Shown here one piece after another: positions 21,170-34,221 of a stretch of DNA of 64,000 bases. The notes under the pieces were generated by a model, which searched no databases, was not told where the DNA came from, and saw only the letters and a program-made list of their open reading frames with translations. The position numbers were made by a program, and so were the translations under genes. The DNA comes from Narthecium ossifragum. Taxonomy: Eukaryota; Streptophyta; Magnoliopsida; Dioscoreales; Nartheciaceae. The DNA is taken from positions 11,422,290-11,486,289 of the forward strand of contig OY986965.1 in NCBI GenBank assembly GCA_963920575.1, given 5' to 3'. Each line of letters opens with the position of its first letter. The first letter of the stretch is position 1.

Positions 21170-22767
21170 TGTGATGCAGGACCAAACCCAAACCTGATCG
21201 AGTTCGATCCGGAGCAGCTCCCGAGGCGATCCGGACGCGTTCGGACTCCATCCGTCCGACTCAGATCTCCGGACGACCCCAACCGTCGGATGGGCATAAC
21301 TTTCGACCACGACATCCGATCGGGGCATGCGACCAGTCAAAACGACCGGCTCGACGAGCCCGTCGTGATTCTTCGAAGATCGAAGATCTCTCCATGACCT
21401 TGACCTCCGAATCTCCAGATTCCTTTTCCTTTGGCTTAAAATCTCGTTTTAGTGAAAAACTTTCCTTTTTCGGGAGTTTGCTCGGTCTTTCCTTTTTTAA
21501 CAAATTTTTTATTTCTAGTCGGTTGTCTCCTATTTGAATTCCGGGTTTAGTACTTGGATTAGGTTAATTCATATCAGAGTCCATGTATGAGTTGGTCTGG
21601 TCTCTCCTTAACCTTATAAAAGGAGATCTTAAGGTTTGTAAGAGGCAGTTTTTGATGATGAATGAAAATTAGGGTTTTTGGTTTCTCCCCTTGAGAAATC
21701 TGGTTGTCTCTCCCATAAAGAGGTTCACGTTTACCCTGCGCCAAAATGCATGTTAGCACTTTCAATGTTATGTTTAGCCCTTATATGATGAGATGTAATA
21801 TTGTTGCATGCTTATATTCCTTGAATGCGCTTGCTCATTCATGCATAATGATTGCATGAGAAGCATTAGTGATAGGTCGTGGGCGATGTGATTAATCGCC
21901 GATTTGAGGACTTGGGTAGCTCAGATCTAACCCTAGGGCCGGGGCTTGGGTAGTTGTGGGTTAAGACGTGAGTATTATCCAATGATCGATCAAGATCGAT
22001 CAAGCTATTATTTGAGCTTATTGTATAGTCGACCATGGATCCTATTATGTTTGTAGGTGTAAAGGTCGTATCGGTTCTTCCAGCGTCAAATCCAAGGGTA
22101 GTTGTCGATGTCCCTGACTTGTGTCCCCGTACGAGGGGTGGTGAGGCGATGAGGGTCGGTGATGAGTGCAGCGGTGATCTGCGAACCCTGTGTGCGTATC
22201 CGTAGAGGATCATCTCCCTTGTTTCACAGTGACATGAGCTCTCAGGGAATCGGCGAGGCTGGTGTAGGCCTCAGGGCACTCATTGGACTTTAACAAAAAA
22301 TGACACTGTTGTTATTGCATTTCCTGTGTGTGTGACATTCGAATAGATTCCCTACTGAACTCATTACTCACCCTTCTCGAGCTGCATTTGCAGATGCATG
22401 TGCGGCTTCTTTAGGTTCGGGTGTTTATCATTCTGGAGATACATTGACTTCAGTGACGCGTGAGCTCGATGAGTTATCTTTATTGTATATTTACAGTTTT
22501 GAACTCGAGGACTTTTATGATGTATTTGGACATGTATTGTATAACTTTTCTATGAGTTATCTTTATTGTATATGAGAAATGATGTTTTCTCTAAATTCAT
22601 GTAAATTGAGGAATGAAATAGTTACTTCATTACTCTTATGTCCTTATCCTTAATTGTTCTAATTAGTCATGGGTTTTGCATATGTATAATTATGCACCAC
22701 ATGTTGGATTTTAGACGGGGCGGCTCATATCTCGATCCGGATGGCTTTTCTGGATCAGGGTGTGACA
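21170..22767 (+). mobile_element. LTR-like element of the GGGTCGGGGCGTGACA-ending family, 5' border uncertain
   Basis: It ends GATCAGGGTGTGACA at 22767. A TATA box (CCTTATAAAAGG) lies near 21612-21623. The stretch 21890-22170 is closely related to 32760-33010, sharing ATCGCCGAT, CTAGGACCGGGG-type, ATAGTCGACCATG and GTTGTCGATGTCCCTGAC. That links it to the elements at 30396-33690 and 14232-18259. I could not find a matching TG start with a target duplication; the left boundary is placed where GC-rich LTR-like sequence begins. Confidence 0.55.
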
Positions 22768-22869
22768 AGGCCTCCAAGGGAGACATTTGTAGCTTGTCAA
22801 TAGCTATACACATACTACTCCAGTGCACAGACACCTTAAACGCCCCAACTAAAGGTAAAATACCTAGTC

Positions 22870-23100
22870 CATGTCGTTTGTTGCCCACCAAAGAAGAAGG
22901 ACATGTGCTTCATTTTAATTGCCCATAGCCCGACCTCCAAATCCCGTACCCCCAGTCCTCCAAATTCGACAGGAGAGCAAACCTTATTTCATGACACATT
23001 CCTAATACATGACCTCCTTCCATGTCACAAGAATAACCTGCAAGCCCTCTTAATTTTCCTTATATCAACTACTAGTAGGTGAGTTGAAGCCATAACGTAA
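22870..23100 (-). pseudogene. Fragment of a LINE reverse transcriptase C-terminus
   Basis: On the minus strand, in shifting frames, there is an FLWHG motif, then NKVCSPVEFGGLGVRDLEV, the conserved plant LINE-1 reverse transcriptase segment just past the polymerase core. It carries stops and frameshifts and has no flanking endonuclease or RNase H. It is a dead LINE remnant. Confidence 0.65.
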
Positions 23101-23179
23101 GCTGAAACAACCTGTAATACTGATTGGGTAAAGATTTGTGTATATGGTCACGTGGCCATGTATGCTGCACATGCTCCTC

Positions 23180-23320
23180 AATCAATACATGTTTACCGAT
23201 TGAGAATTCTAATCCATCCGTAGAACACTATTGATGGATTAGGTGACTCAATCGATAAACATCTATCGATTAGATGATTAATATATTCAATCGGTAGATG
23301 TTTACCGTTCGAGGGCATGT
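23180..23320. repeat. Three 22-bp dyads of AATCGATA-N6-TATCGATT type
   Basis: Three imperfect inverted repeats of the same design follow one another. Near 23183 one is degenerate (AATACATG...TACCGATT). Near 23250 one is complete (AATCGATAAACATCTATCGATT split as 8+6+8). Near 23290 one reads AATCGGTAGATGTTTACCGTT. Loop bases are also partly conserved (AACATC / GATGTT). They resemble in layout, but not in sequence, the palindrome arrays in the LTRs of this window. Confidence 0.65.
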
Positions 23321-23519
23321 ACGATGCCCCCTTGCCATGTACCCCAATCGGGGCCCATACTGATTTAAGCAAAGTTACTTGTCCTGGCTGAGAGATCTTC
23401 TTATGCTGCCGGTGAGCAATATATCCTGCCACCTTATTAAGAGAACATAAAAAATCACACATCTTTAACCTTTCACTGGGCAGTGGCACACCCTAATAAT
23501 TCCATCTTCATGCCTCTAA

Positions 23520-23772
23520 GGGCCTGTTTGGCTCCGACGGATCCGCGGGATGGGATCCACGGAATCTGCTCCCGTGGATCCCAAATCTGCGTCCTCTCGA
23601 AAAGAGTGGACGCCGAAATCGGGATCCGCCACATGGTAGATCCCTATTTCCGGGATCCGTGTGGAATCCGCGGCGGCGTCAAACGCACGGATCCCGCGGA
23701 TCCGACAGGGCGGGATCCGCGCGTCCCCCCATCCCGTGGATCCATTGGGATGGAGGTGGGGCAAACGCGCCC
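23520..23772. mobile_element. GGATCC-rich MITE copy 3, TSD TAA
   Basis: A 253-bp element beginning GGGCCTGTTTGGC and ending GCAAACGCGCCC, with TAA at 23517-23519 and 23773-23775. The body is rich in GGATCCGCGG and GGGATCC. It is the clearest Tourist-type member because the target is TAA. Confidence 0.88.
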
Positions 23773-23808
23773 TAAGAGGAAGAACCCTACCTTACCTCTC
23801 TTCACTTA

Positions 23809-24027
23809 AGGTCTGTTTGGATCCCACGGATCCGTGGGATCCACGGGACGGTATCCGCGCCCATGGATACCGTCCACGGCGTCCGCTCGAATCGAGCAGA
23901 CGTTGAAAATGGGATCCACCCTTGAGCGGATCCCATTTTCAGGGATCCGCGTGGAATCCAAACAGCGGGATCCCGTTTGCGGGATGTCCAGTGGATTCCA
24001 CAAATCGGCTGGGTGTCAAACGCACCC
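23809..24027. mobile_element. GGATCC-rich MITE copy 4, TSD TTA
   Basis: A 219-bp element beginning AGGTCTGTTTGG and ending TCAAACGCACCC, with TTA at 23806-23808 and 24028-24030. The body again is GGATCC-rich. Only 36 bp separate it from copy 3, so the two entered almost the same spot independently, each with its own duplication. Confidence 0.85.
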
Positions 24028-24030
24028 TTA

Positions 24031-25134
24031 GTAGCATCTCTTGATTAAACGGGTGACCGAGACGGTGACCCCGTCATAAAGGAGTAACCCAAAAGTATAC
24101 GTTTGACCTCAATAAAGTTTCGATTGGCTTCATGCAAACAAAAGGGGAGCTTCAGGGGCAGAACCGAGAAGAGATATGGCAGCTGCCCTCCCCCTCAACT
24201 CATATTTATCCATTTTATATTATAAAAAATTGATCTTAGATATTGATAAATAATTTTATTAGTCCCCCTAAGAAATTTCCATCCCCCACCTGGGCCCTAC
24301 TTGGTGCGCCTCGGAGTCCCACACTTTTTGCTAGCTAGCAAGTGAAGAAAAAATAGGGTTCTTCCTTTGAGCATATGCTTGTATCGGGTTGACCGCTCAC
24401 AAAACTCAAGAAGGTCATTGAAAACCATGTTCTTGAATCTTGAACTTGTTTTGGTGGAGACAATGTAAGGCAGCAGTGATTTATAATGTTGAGTTATACA
24501 TAGGTAAATGAGTAATATTGGTCTTCTATAGGGACCATAATTAAATATCACTTCTTTCTTCTGCCATAGGATTTAGTGCATCTGCAAGGGTTACAAACTT
24601 ACAGCATCCTAGACATTCGACAAAACAAGAGATTATCCAACCAAAAAAAAAATTCTAAATTCAGCGGTTGTCCAAAAGGTGGTTTGAATTCATATCTCTA
24701 GCCAAGCTTATATCTTCTCACCCCTTCCATCCCTTCACTTACCGCTTACCAGGGATGGCAAATTATCCTTCTCTTGTAGTTGTGAGTGTTCTGTCCCATG
24801 GGCTTTGGATTGGATATTCATTGGGCTTTAGGCCCCAACTCACAAGAGTCAGAATCCAACCCCGATATACATACACCTCTAGAGGCTAGAGCATGCAGGA
24901 AATAATCGCAGTCATTTCACACCACATCACCCTCAAAGAGTTAAAAGCGTACGAAATAGGCATCACAAATCCACAAGTGAGAAGCACTCGATTCCCAGTT
25001 GCCAAATACAAGAAAGTCACTGCAGTATATTTGTTCATCATGTCATACAAATTTTGGGTTTTACATATATCAATTGGCCCCCCAAGACATAAGGCGGATC
25101 CTTCAGATACAAAACAACATGATCATTTGGAAGC
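24031..25134. other. Intergenic region downstream of petC
   Basis: AT-rich with no supported gene. A hAT-like CAGGGGCAGAACC end occurs at 24153 without a partner. The last few hundred bases are probably the petC 3' untranslated region (petC is read leftward). Confidence 0.35.
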
Positions 25135-27260
<2,126 letters not shown>

Positions 27261-27653
27261 GGCAACCCAAGAGAAAGCTCTCACGCTGCAAGGACTAGTG
27301 TGAGATGATGATGATCCTTATCTCTAAATTTCTACATTTTATGTGAAGGTGAAGGTGAAGGTGAGCACGTCTTTGGAGATGATAGGGTGCGTAGGAGGGA
27401 GTGATTGGTCGATGGGTAGAGACTGGCCTCACGTAGCCACATGTTTTGGATTGCCTTCCAATTGGAGGATCTGGGCAGGGCTAGACCTCCAATTAGGTCG
27501 GGTCGGGTCGGGTGCGAGTAGAATCAGATCATATCCGTCCTTGTTAAGTTATTACAAGTTTAGTTGAGGGTTTATTTGCAAAAACCTCAAAAAAAAAAAG
27601 GCGCGCCCTTTCTAAAAACCGCCCATCGTCTTCGTTCCTCCTCGACGAGAGCC
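27261..27653. promoter_or_regulatory. 393-bp divergent promoter region between petC and the cyclin
   Basis: Both genes read outward from this interval. It contains an I-box (GATAAGG on minus, 27316-27322) and a short GTGAAG microsatellite near 27343. There is also CACGTAG near 27432, a CCAATTGG palindrome near 27456, and an (GGGTC)n stretch near 27500. An A-run at about 27588-27598 precedes the cyclin start. Motifs are seen; shared regulation is conjecture. Confidence 0.5.
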
Positions 27654-28878
27654 ATGGAGATCGAGGTTTACGATCTCCAGTCCCCGCTCACGAGATCCGG
27701 TGAGAAGTACACCGCCGACGCCATCCACGAGCTCTTCTCCCACGAGGGCGACCATCACCCTTCCCCGTCCACCGACTCCTCTGCCCGCCGCCAAGCGATA
27801 TCTCCAATCCTCGCGGTCTCCGTCTCCCTTCAGAGAATCCACGATCGATCTCTTTGTTTCCTCTAATCTTTTCCTTTTCTTCGTTTCATCTCTTGATTCG
27901 CTTGGTTTTTTCTCGTCAGGCTCGGCAGCGCCGCGAGCTGGATCGGTTCCTTGCCTACCTCGTCGTCAACTACATCGATCGCTACATCTCCGAGCAACCC
28001 CTACCGGTGATGGTGAAAGCCCCACTCGGATTCCTCCGATCTGGATCTCATCCGATCTGATTCTCGCATCCTCTTTGCTCTTCCCTTGCAGAATGACCGG
28101 CCGTCAGCCCCCAAGCTTCTCTGCTGCGCTTGCCTCTCGATCGCCGCCAAGATGCTCAAGACCCCAGGCTTCTCCGCCGCCGCTTTCCAGGTCGAGAACG
28201 AGATGAGGATTCCTGATTCGTGAATCGTTCCCTATTACTTGAATCGGTGAATCAGCTCGATCGATTGGTTTCTTTGTTCTTGGGGGTGTAGAAAGAGCAG
28301 GGGTTGCGGTTCAAGGCGCGGGATCTCCGGCGAATGGAGCTGCTGGTGCTGGGAGCTCTCAAGTGGAGGACTCGATCCGTGACTCCCTTCGCGTTCCTCC
28401 CCATACTGGGAGAATTATTCACCACCCGCAACCCCGGCAACCTCCAGCAATCCATCGACTTCCTCAAAGACCGAACTATCCCGATCCTCATCAGGGCCCA
28501 GAGTGGTTTGTAAACCTCAGGCTTATATATCATCATCGACCTTACATGCTCATCTAGGATATCCATTTTGATTACTGTGTTTCTTGGAATGAAAGAAGCC
28601 AAGCTTTACAACTACCAGCCGTCGGTGGTCACCGCGGCAGCACTTGCCATCACCGCCGACCAGCTCTTCCCCAGAGAATCGCGCGTTTTCCGCTCCGCCA
28701 TCTTGTCATGCATGATGCCAGGAGCTAAGGTATGAGTATCTCCCTGAATATTGAATTAAATTGATCATTGTTGTTGTTTTTTTTTTTTTTTGGCTTTCTT
28801 GATGCGTTCTATCTACCAAAGGAGAAGTGGGCGGAGTGCTGTGCGGCGGTGGAGATGGCAGCGGATCCGCTGAGGTGA
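27654..28878 (+). CDS. D-type cyclin, CYCD6-like
   Basis: Six exons: 27654-27815, 27920-28006, 28092-28190, 28292-28505, 28596-28729 and 28822-28878, with GT-AG borders and consistent phases, giving 250 aa. D cyclins bind CDKA to drive G1/S; CYCD6 is known in Arabidopsis for formative root divisions under SHORT-ROOT/SCARECROW. The N-terminal cyclin box runs from about residue 43, with RRQAISPIL, RELDRFLAYLVVNYIDRYIS and LLCCACLSIAAKM. Then comes RRMELLVLGALKWRTRSVTPFAFL, the D-cyclin hallmark. The C-terminal half has YNYQPSVVTAAALAI. The LxCxE retinoblastoma-binding motif expected near the N-terminus of most D cyclins is absent, as in CYCD6. The short length and missing PEST-like tail also fit that group. 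Subfamily assignment is good but rests on memory of related sequences. Confidence 0.88.
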
Positions 28879-29739
28879 TGGCGTCGTGACGCGCGCGCCT
28901 TGTTGGTCGCCGGCCATCGGACAAGAGAACAACGTACGTACGTCGGATCGATGACTGGCTAAATGGGATGTGAAGAGGAATTAACTTTTTTGCAGTAATA
29001 GAATGGATTCGAGACGATGGAATCTGATGAGTTTTGGAACAGAAGAGAATGTGAAAATTTCATTTTAAACCGACTTCAGACTTCAAAGTAGGGCCTCTAG
29101 GCTAAATCGTTGGTAATATTTGCTGAATATTCCTAATAAAAGCATACGGTAAAAAGGTTAAATTACTTGGTTACCATTATATACAGTCAAACTGTCAAAG
29201 TGTGGTTTTGGGTTCCGATCTCGGAACAATAATAATAAGGCAGAGTCTATCGGCGCCGCACAAAAGCCTATCCACACCACATATTTTTATACCAATAATA
29301 CTCTAAGATGAAATGTCTCAAATGCCCCTCTCTTACGTGGTATAATTATGTTAATAGAGTCCTATTTTACTACTAACTTCACGCTTCTGACTTAAATGCC
29401 TCATCTTTTCCGATCATCCTCTCCGACCATCTTTTTTAGTGATCTTCTATGACAATCTCTGATCATCTTCTCCGATCATCTCATATGGCTCTTCTCTACA
29501 CGGACTCCTCTCTTCTCCACGCTTTTCTTCTCCAGTATCACCTCCCCCTCACGGTTGCCCTGCCCTCGTCACACAATCGATCACCAAAACAGGAAGAAAG
29601 TTGCTGCCACCGATGGAAATGGACAATGAAGAGGAAGAAGGCGAGGAAATTGCACCAGAAAAGGTGCATTCCCACCTCATTATCCATGTACTTCGTCGTT
29701 TTCCCTTTTTTTCCCTATCCGGAACTAATCGGTAGTATA
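28879..29739. other. Cyclin 3' region and intergenic spacer
   Basis: No supported gene. Around 29410-29490 a CTCCGATCATCTT-like motif is repeated four or five times. A 97-codon open frame at 29449 translates to nothing recognisable. Confidence 0.35.
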
Positions 29740-30395
29740 TGAAGGTCCAAGAGGGGGGGTGAATTGGACTCTTTTCGAAAATCTAGATTAATGGAAAAAT
29801 CAGCTAGGAGAGAACTAACACCTTAAATGCTTGTAGATGAAATGAAACTAAAGCAAAATAGCATGCAAGAATAATATCAAGAAGGTTAGAGAGATGACAC
29901 CGATTTTATAGTGGTTCGACCCAACTCTTGGTCTACGTACACTTCTCTCAAGGCTCCCCTTGAGGTTTCACTACTTGCAAATCCTTTACAAGCTTTTCCT
30001 CCAAACTTCCTGGTGCTTGGTGACCTTACACTCACAACCACTTGATGTTGAATAACTCTCAAAGTACATCTTCACACTTGAAGAAGGTTTACAAAGGTTG
30101 CAGCTCAAAAGAGAATAAGTAGAAAACTTTTCTAAAACTTGCTAAGATTATCTCAATAATAATGATAAAAGTTATGGCAAGTTTACATCAAGGAACTAGT
30201 TATATCTGGGCTTCAACTAGCTCAACAAGGAGCTCCAACGACTCTTTGCAACTCTCCAACGGCTACTTTTTTAGTCTGCGCGTTGCTGACGGTCGATCCA
30301 TGCATCGTCCGTCATGTATAAAAACTCAGCCTTTTGATCGACGGTCGATCCATGCATCGTCCGTCACGCCTCACGGTCGACTGTCACATCGTCCA

Positions 30396-33300
30396 TGTGA
30401 GGACCCGTACCTCCAACCCGGTCCGATCGCGTGGGTCGAGGGTCTGGTTCGATTGGTCTGGTCCAGTCGGCCTTGCTTTGCTATCCCCGTTGATCGTTGC
30501 AGCTCCAGGGGTAATTTGGTAAATTACTCTTGCGGAGTTAGTTCCACACACGCGTAGCGCACACACTGCCTTGTGGTGATATATGTGTTTGATTAGACCA
30601 GTAAGAGTACCCAGATCGGAGGATCTGAGTTAGATCATAAGGATCGAGATCTGAGCGGCTAGGATCAAATCCGGTTGATCGGACGGTCATGATCTAATTT
30701 TAAACTATTAGTAAGTAAACCCTTAAATGTCATACTCTTCTCTTGTTAGGGATCGGCCGCGATCCACTTCGAGAGAGAGAGAGAGATCCACCCGTGACCC
30801 AGCCAATCGAGAGGGAGAGAGAGAGAGTCCGGCGGGCGGAGAGGAGTTGGACAACGGCGACGGCGGCTGGTGGGGAGCTTGGCGATGGTGATGGTGACCG
30901 CCGCTGGAGAGGAGCTAGCCAACGGCGACTCCGACCACGGACGGAGGAGAGAGGCTGGTGTACCGGCGGTGATCGTGGCCGGGGAAGAGGAGGAACCGCG
31001 GATCTAGAGGTAGGGTTTCTAGCCTAAACTTGGTTTAGACTCTACTTGCATAGATTAGGCCATGGGATTGCATCTATGCTATGTTTGCCCTGTTTTTCCG
31101 GTGAGGATATGTGCCGTTTTCCCTTTGGTTTTCCGGCGATGATTGATTGGATTTCCACAGGTTGCTTTGCTTCCGACTTTGTTTTTTTTCTACTCTGTTT
31201 TGCCGGCTTGATGCCTTAGCGTGGGAGTGTTACTTTGCTCTGTTCTTCCGTGGCTTGGATGGTGTTTGGGCTTCTATTCTCTCAGGGTCTTTGGAGATGC
31301 TTCTTCCTCCTCTTCTTGCATGTCGTTGCTTAGATCTATGGTTGTTGTTGGTGTTTATTCTCCATTCTCTGATGCTATGCTTAGATCACTCCGAGGTGTT
31401 TGTTGGATTCTTCCCCTGTCCTGGGTTTTCCTTCCCTCTTGGGTTTGCACGGATTTGGATCTCTGCTCTTCCCCTTCTCCGATCTTCTTCCCTTCGAACC
31501 TTATGAAGTCCGGTTTTGGTTTTGCTGGTCATAACTAGGTTTGTTTGATGATTTATCTTCTCTTCTCCTGGATTCTTCGTCCCCTCTGGTCCTTGTTATG
31601 CCTCAGTGGTGAGGTTTCCCCTGTTCCTTGTTTGCTGGACGCCGGAGGTTTCCTCCCCAGCCCCTTCCGAGCTCAGGCAAACCTCTCGGTGATTGTCTGG
31701 ATCCTTTCTGAAGGCATGCTCTGCCCTGTTGATCATTCGATTGATTGGAGAAGTCGATGGCTGGGGGCTGGATTGAGGTTGAGAACCGGGTGTCGACTGG
31801 AGGAAGTCGCAATGTCCTTCCTAGTTGATGCTTCGAGGGTGAGAAGTGAGAACCATGCCTCCAGCATCCGTGAATTGGTATGGCCTTTGGGCGATTGGTC
31901 TTTGTTGGCAATTCCTTCCCAATGAAATGGTTTAACACGGTGCATGCTAGGTGTTTGCTGGTTTGCTTCCTTGATGTAGTGGCATTGGCTAAGTTCGTCG
32001 AGTAACTGTTCTGTCTATTTGATTGGGTTCTTAGTTCTCCTTCGGTTAATTGGTTCAATGCTTGACTGAAATGATAATGGTAGAGTTAATTTCCGTTTGG
32101 AGTCATCTTCGCTGTTCTTAAGGTGGATCGATTGAGTTTGGTTGAGGTTTTGGGTTGGATCGGTAGCTGGCATGTCTTTCCCTTTTCTTCCCATGAATTG
32201 CCCTCTAATTCATCGTTGGTGTTTTATGATTGATGTTGATAAGTTAGGTTGCCGATTGATTATTGCTATAATCCCCTGCGATTAGGGTATATGTATGTCA
32301 GCCATGCCAATTGCATGATACTGTGTCATGACCCCTTCTCTGTTCAATTCCTGTGAACTAGTGTTAAATTCGTAACTCTTGTGATCTCCTGTTAATTATC
32401 CATTATGTACTCTTATATCATACAAGACTAGGGCCGAAGGTGTGCCCTGTGTGTTTTGAATGATATTATGTATGGTTCGGAAACGATACAAGTAGAGTGT
32501 AAATCTAACTGCTGGATGTTTGAGGTATCTGTAGCGATCATGTGTTGGTTTGCACCTTGTGGATGGTTGAATGATTTTGGCCTCTTATTGCTCCATTGTT
32601 CCTAGCGTAAGCATCTATGCCTTTTCCTCTATCTTGTTAGCTTGCTATCTCACCATACTGGACAATTGATTGATGATTTGACATGTAGAGACATTTAGGC
32701 CTAGTTGCTTGAATAGGCTCATGCATGTTGTATGCATTACAAGCATTAAGGCTAGGTGGTAGGCGTTAGATTCGATCGCCGATCCGGGGTTCTCAGGTAG
32801 CCCAGATCAAGCCCTAGGACCGGGGTTTGGTTAGTTGAGGACTAGGACGTGAATGTTATTAAATGATCATAATTGATATCATTTGAGGTTATTGTTATAG
32901 TCGACCATGTTGGATATTATTGTATTTGAGGTGTAGAGGTCGTGTCGGCTCTCCAAGGCCAAGCGCTAAGGATGGTTGTCGATATCCCTGACATGTGTGT
33001 CCCCGCGAGAGATGGTATGACTGGACAGGAGCCCGCAGTCTTTGTTTCCTCTCGTCTGTTCTTGGGTGAGGGTGGGACCTGGACAGGAGCCCTCGGGAAT
33101 CGACGGGGTTATGGGACCCCTTGGCATACCTTAGGCTTAGACGGAGAACGACGCAGTTGCAGTTTTCCTCCCTTTCTGTGCGACGTAGAGTAGAACCCTA
33201 CTGGGCATTGTTGCTCACCCTACCTGGGCTGCATCGGCGATGCAGGTCGATGCAGTTCCTTCTTTCAGGTGTTCCTTTAGAAGATGGCGCGGTATTTCGA

Positions 33301-33690
33301 GGAGATCGAGGACTTGGAGCGTTGAGGAGTTCGTCAACATATATTTTTCAGCTTTAATTTATGATGTACAAATTGATGTATAAATCGATGTATAATATGA
33401 TGTATTCGAGGACATGATTGTATGATCTTTAATTTAGTCGTATTCGAGGAATGTAATAATTAGTCTTTTTCCTATGTTGTCATTGTACAAGTTGAATTCG
33501 GAATATTATCAAATGTACAGGTTTCTTGTGTTATAATTATAAAGGGAATTTTGCCAAAAATTTTATGAAGTTGAGGATTAAATGGTTTTAATTCATAGTA
33601 TTTATATACTTGTGCGCCAATTGATGATGTAAACAGGTTTAGGTGGTTCACGCCTCGATTCGGATGGGTTTTCTGGGTCGGGGCGTGACA
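30396..33690 (+). mobile_element. Solo-LTR-like element (TGTGAGGACCCGTACC...GGGTCGGGGCGTGACA), nested
   Basis: A 3295-bp unit with TG...CA ends, flanked by GTCCA (30391-30395) and GTCCG (33691-33695), a 5-bp duplication with one mismatch. Its start matches 14232 and the reversed 46593. Its end and the 32760-33260 segment match the elements ending at 22767 and 18259. It includes a GAGAGA-rich GC segment at 30770-31020. About 2 kb of T-rich sequence (31020-33000) has weak open frames that I do not accept as genes. Confidence 0.75.
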
Positions 33691-33699
33691 GTCCGTGAA

Positions 33700-34091
33700 C
33701 CTATGTTAAGAGAATCGCTTCCCAGGATCGATGCTCGGATTGACCGTTGCTTCTTCACTACTCTTCATAAATACACCACGGTCGACCGCCGCATCGACCG
33801 CCGCATCGTCCGTCAGGCTCTGTTGAGAAAAATCGCTTCCCAGGGTCGATGCTCGGATCGACCGTCGCTTCTTCACTTTTCTTCATAAATGAGCCACGGT
33901 CGACCGCCGCATCGACCGTCGCATCGTCCATCAGGCTCTGTTAAGAAAATGGCTTCCCACGGCCGATGCACCGATCGACCGTGAGCCAACAATGCATATT
34001 GCCAAGTATGGTGCATCCAACGTGCAACCTCACGGTCGATCCATGGATCGACCGTCACATTCCCACGGTCAATCCATGCATCGACCGTCAG
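33700..34091. repeat. GGTCGACC-type dyad array with a 117-118 bp tandem unit
   Basis: Two full and one partial copy of a 117-118 bp unit (anchored on GCTTCCCA at 33717, 33835 and 33952). Each unit contains GGTCGACCGCCGCATCGACC with TCGACCG...ATCG motifs every 12 bp. It is followed by GGTCGATCCATGGATCGACC and GGTCAATCCATGCATCGACC dyads at about 34034-34090. The same dyads occur at 30290-30395 on the other side of the nested element. Confidence 0.8.
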
Positions 34092-34221
34092 TACAAAAAT
34101 GACTTAAATATTGAATTTAAGATTTCCAATTAAAGGGGTAATAAATATTAAATATATATTTTATCATTTAATGTATATTGACATCATCAAAATAAGACTA
34201 GGATCAACACCAAGGCCTTCA

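Larger units (their letters stand above)
29740..34221 (+). mobile_element. LTR-like element starting TGAAGGTCCAAGAGGGGGG, split by a nested LTR
   Basis: It begins TGAAGGTCCAAGAGGGGGGGTGAATTGG-like text, a start seen on a class of plant LTRs, and appears to end ...CCAAGGCCTTCA at 34221, a 6-bp inverted match to the start. I find no target duplication, so the borders are tentative. Its body carries GGTCGATCC...CATCGACC dyads at 30283-30395 that resume at 33700-34091 after the nested element (30396-33690). No coding sequence is left. Confidence 0.5.

Noticed and set aside
29449..29742. 97-codon frame downstream of the cyclin
   Set aside because: No domain, repeat-like start, no splice continuation.
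31147..31925. Frames of 105-126 codons in the T-rich part of the 30396-33690 element
   Set aside because: Hydrophobic translation is an effect of T-rich sequence; no conserved motif, and the interval is LTR-like.
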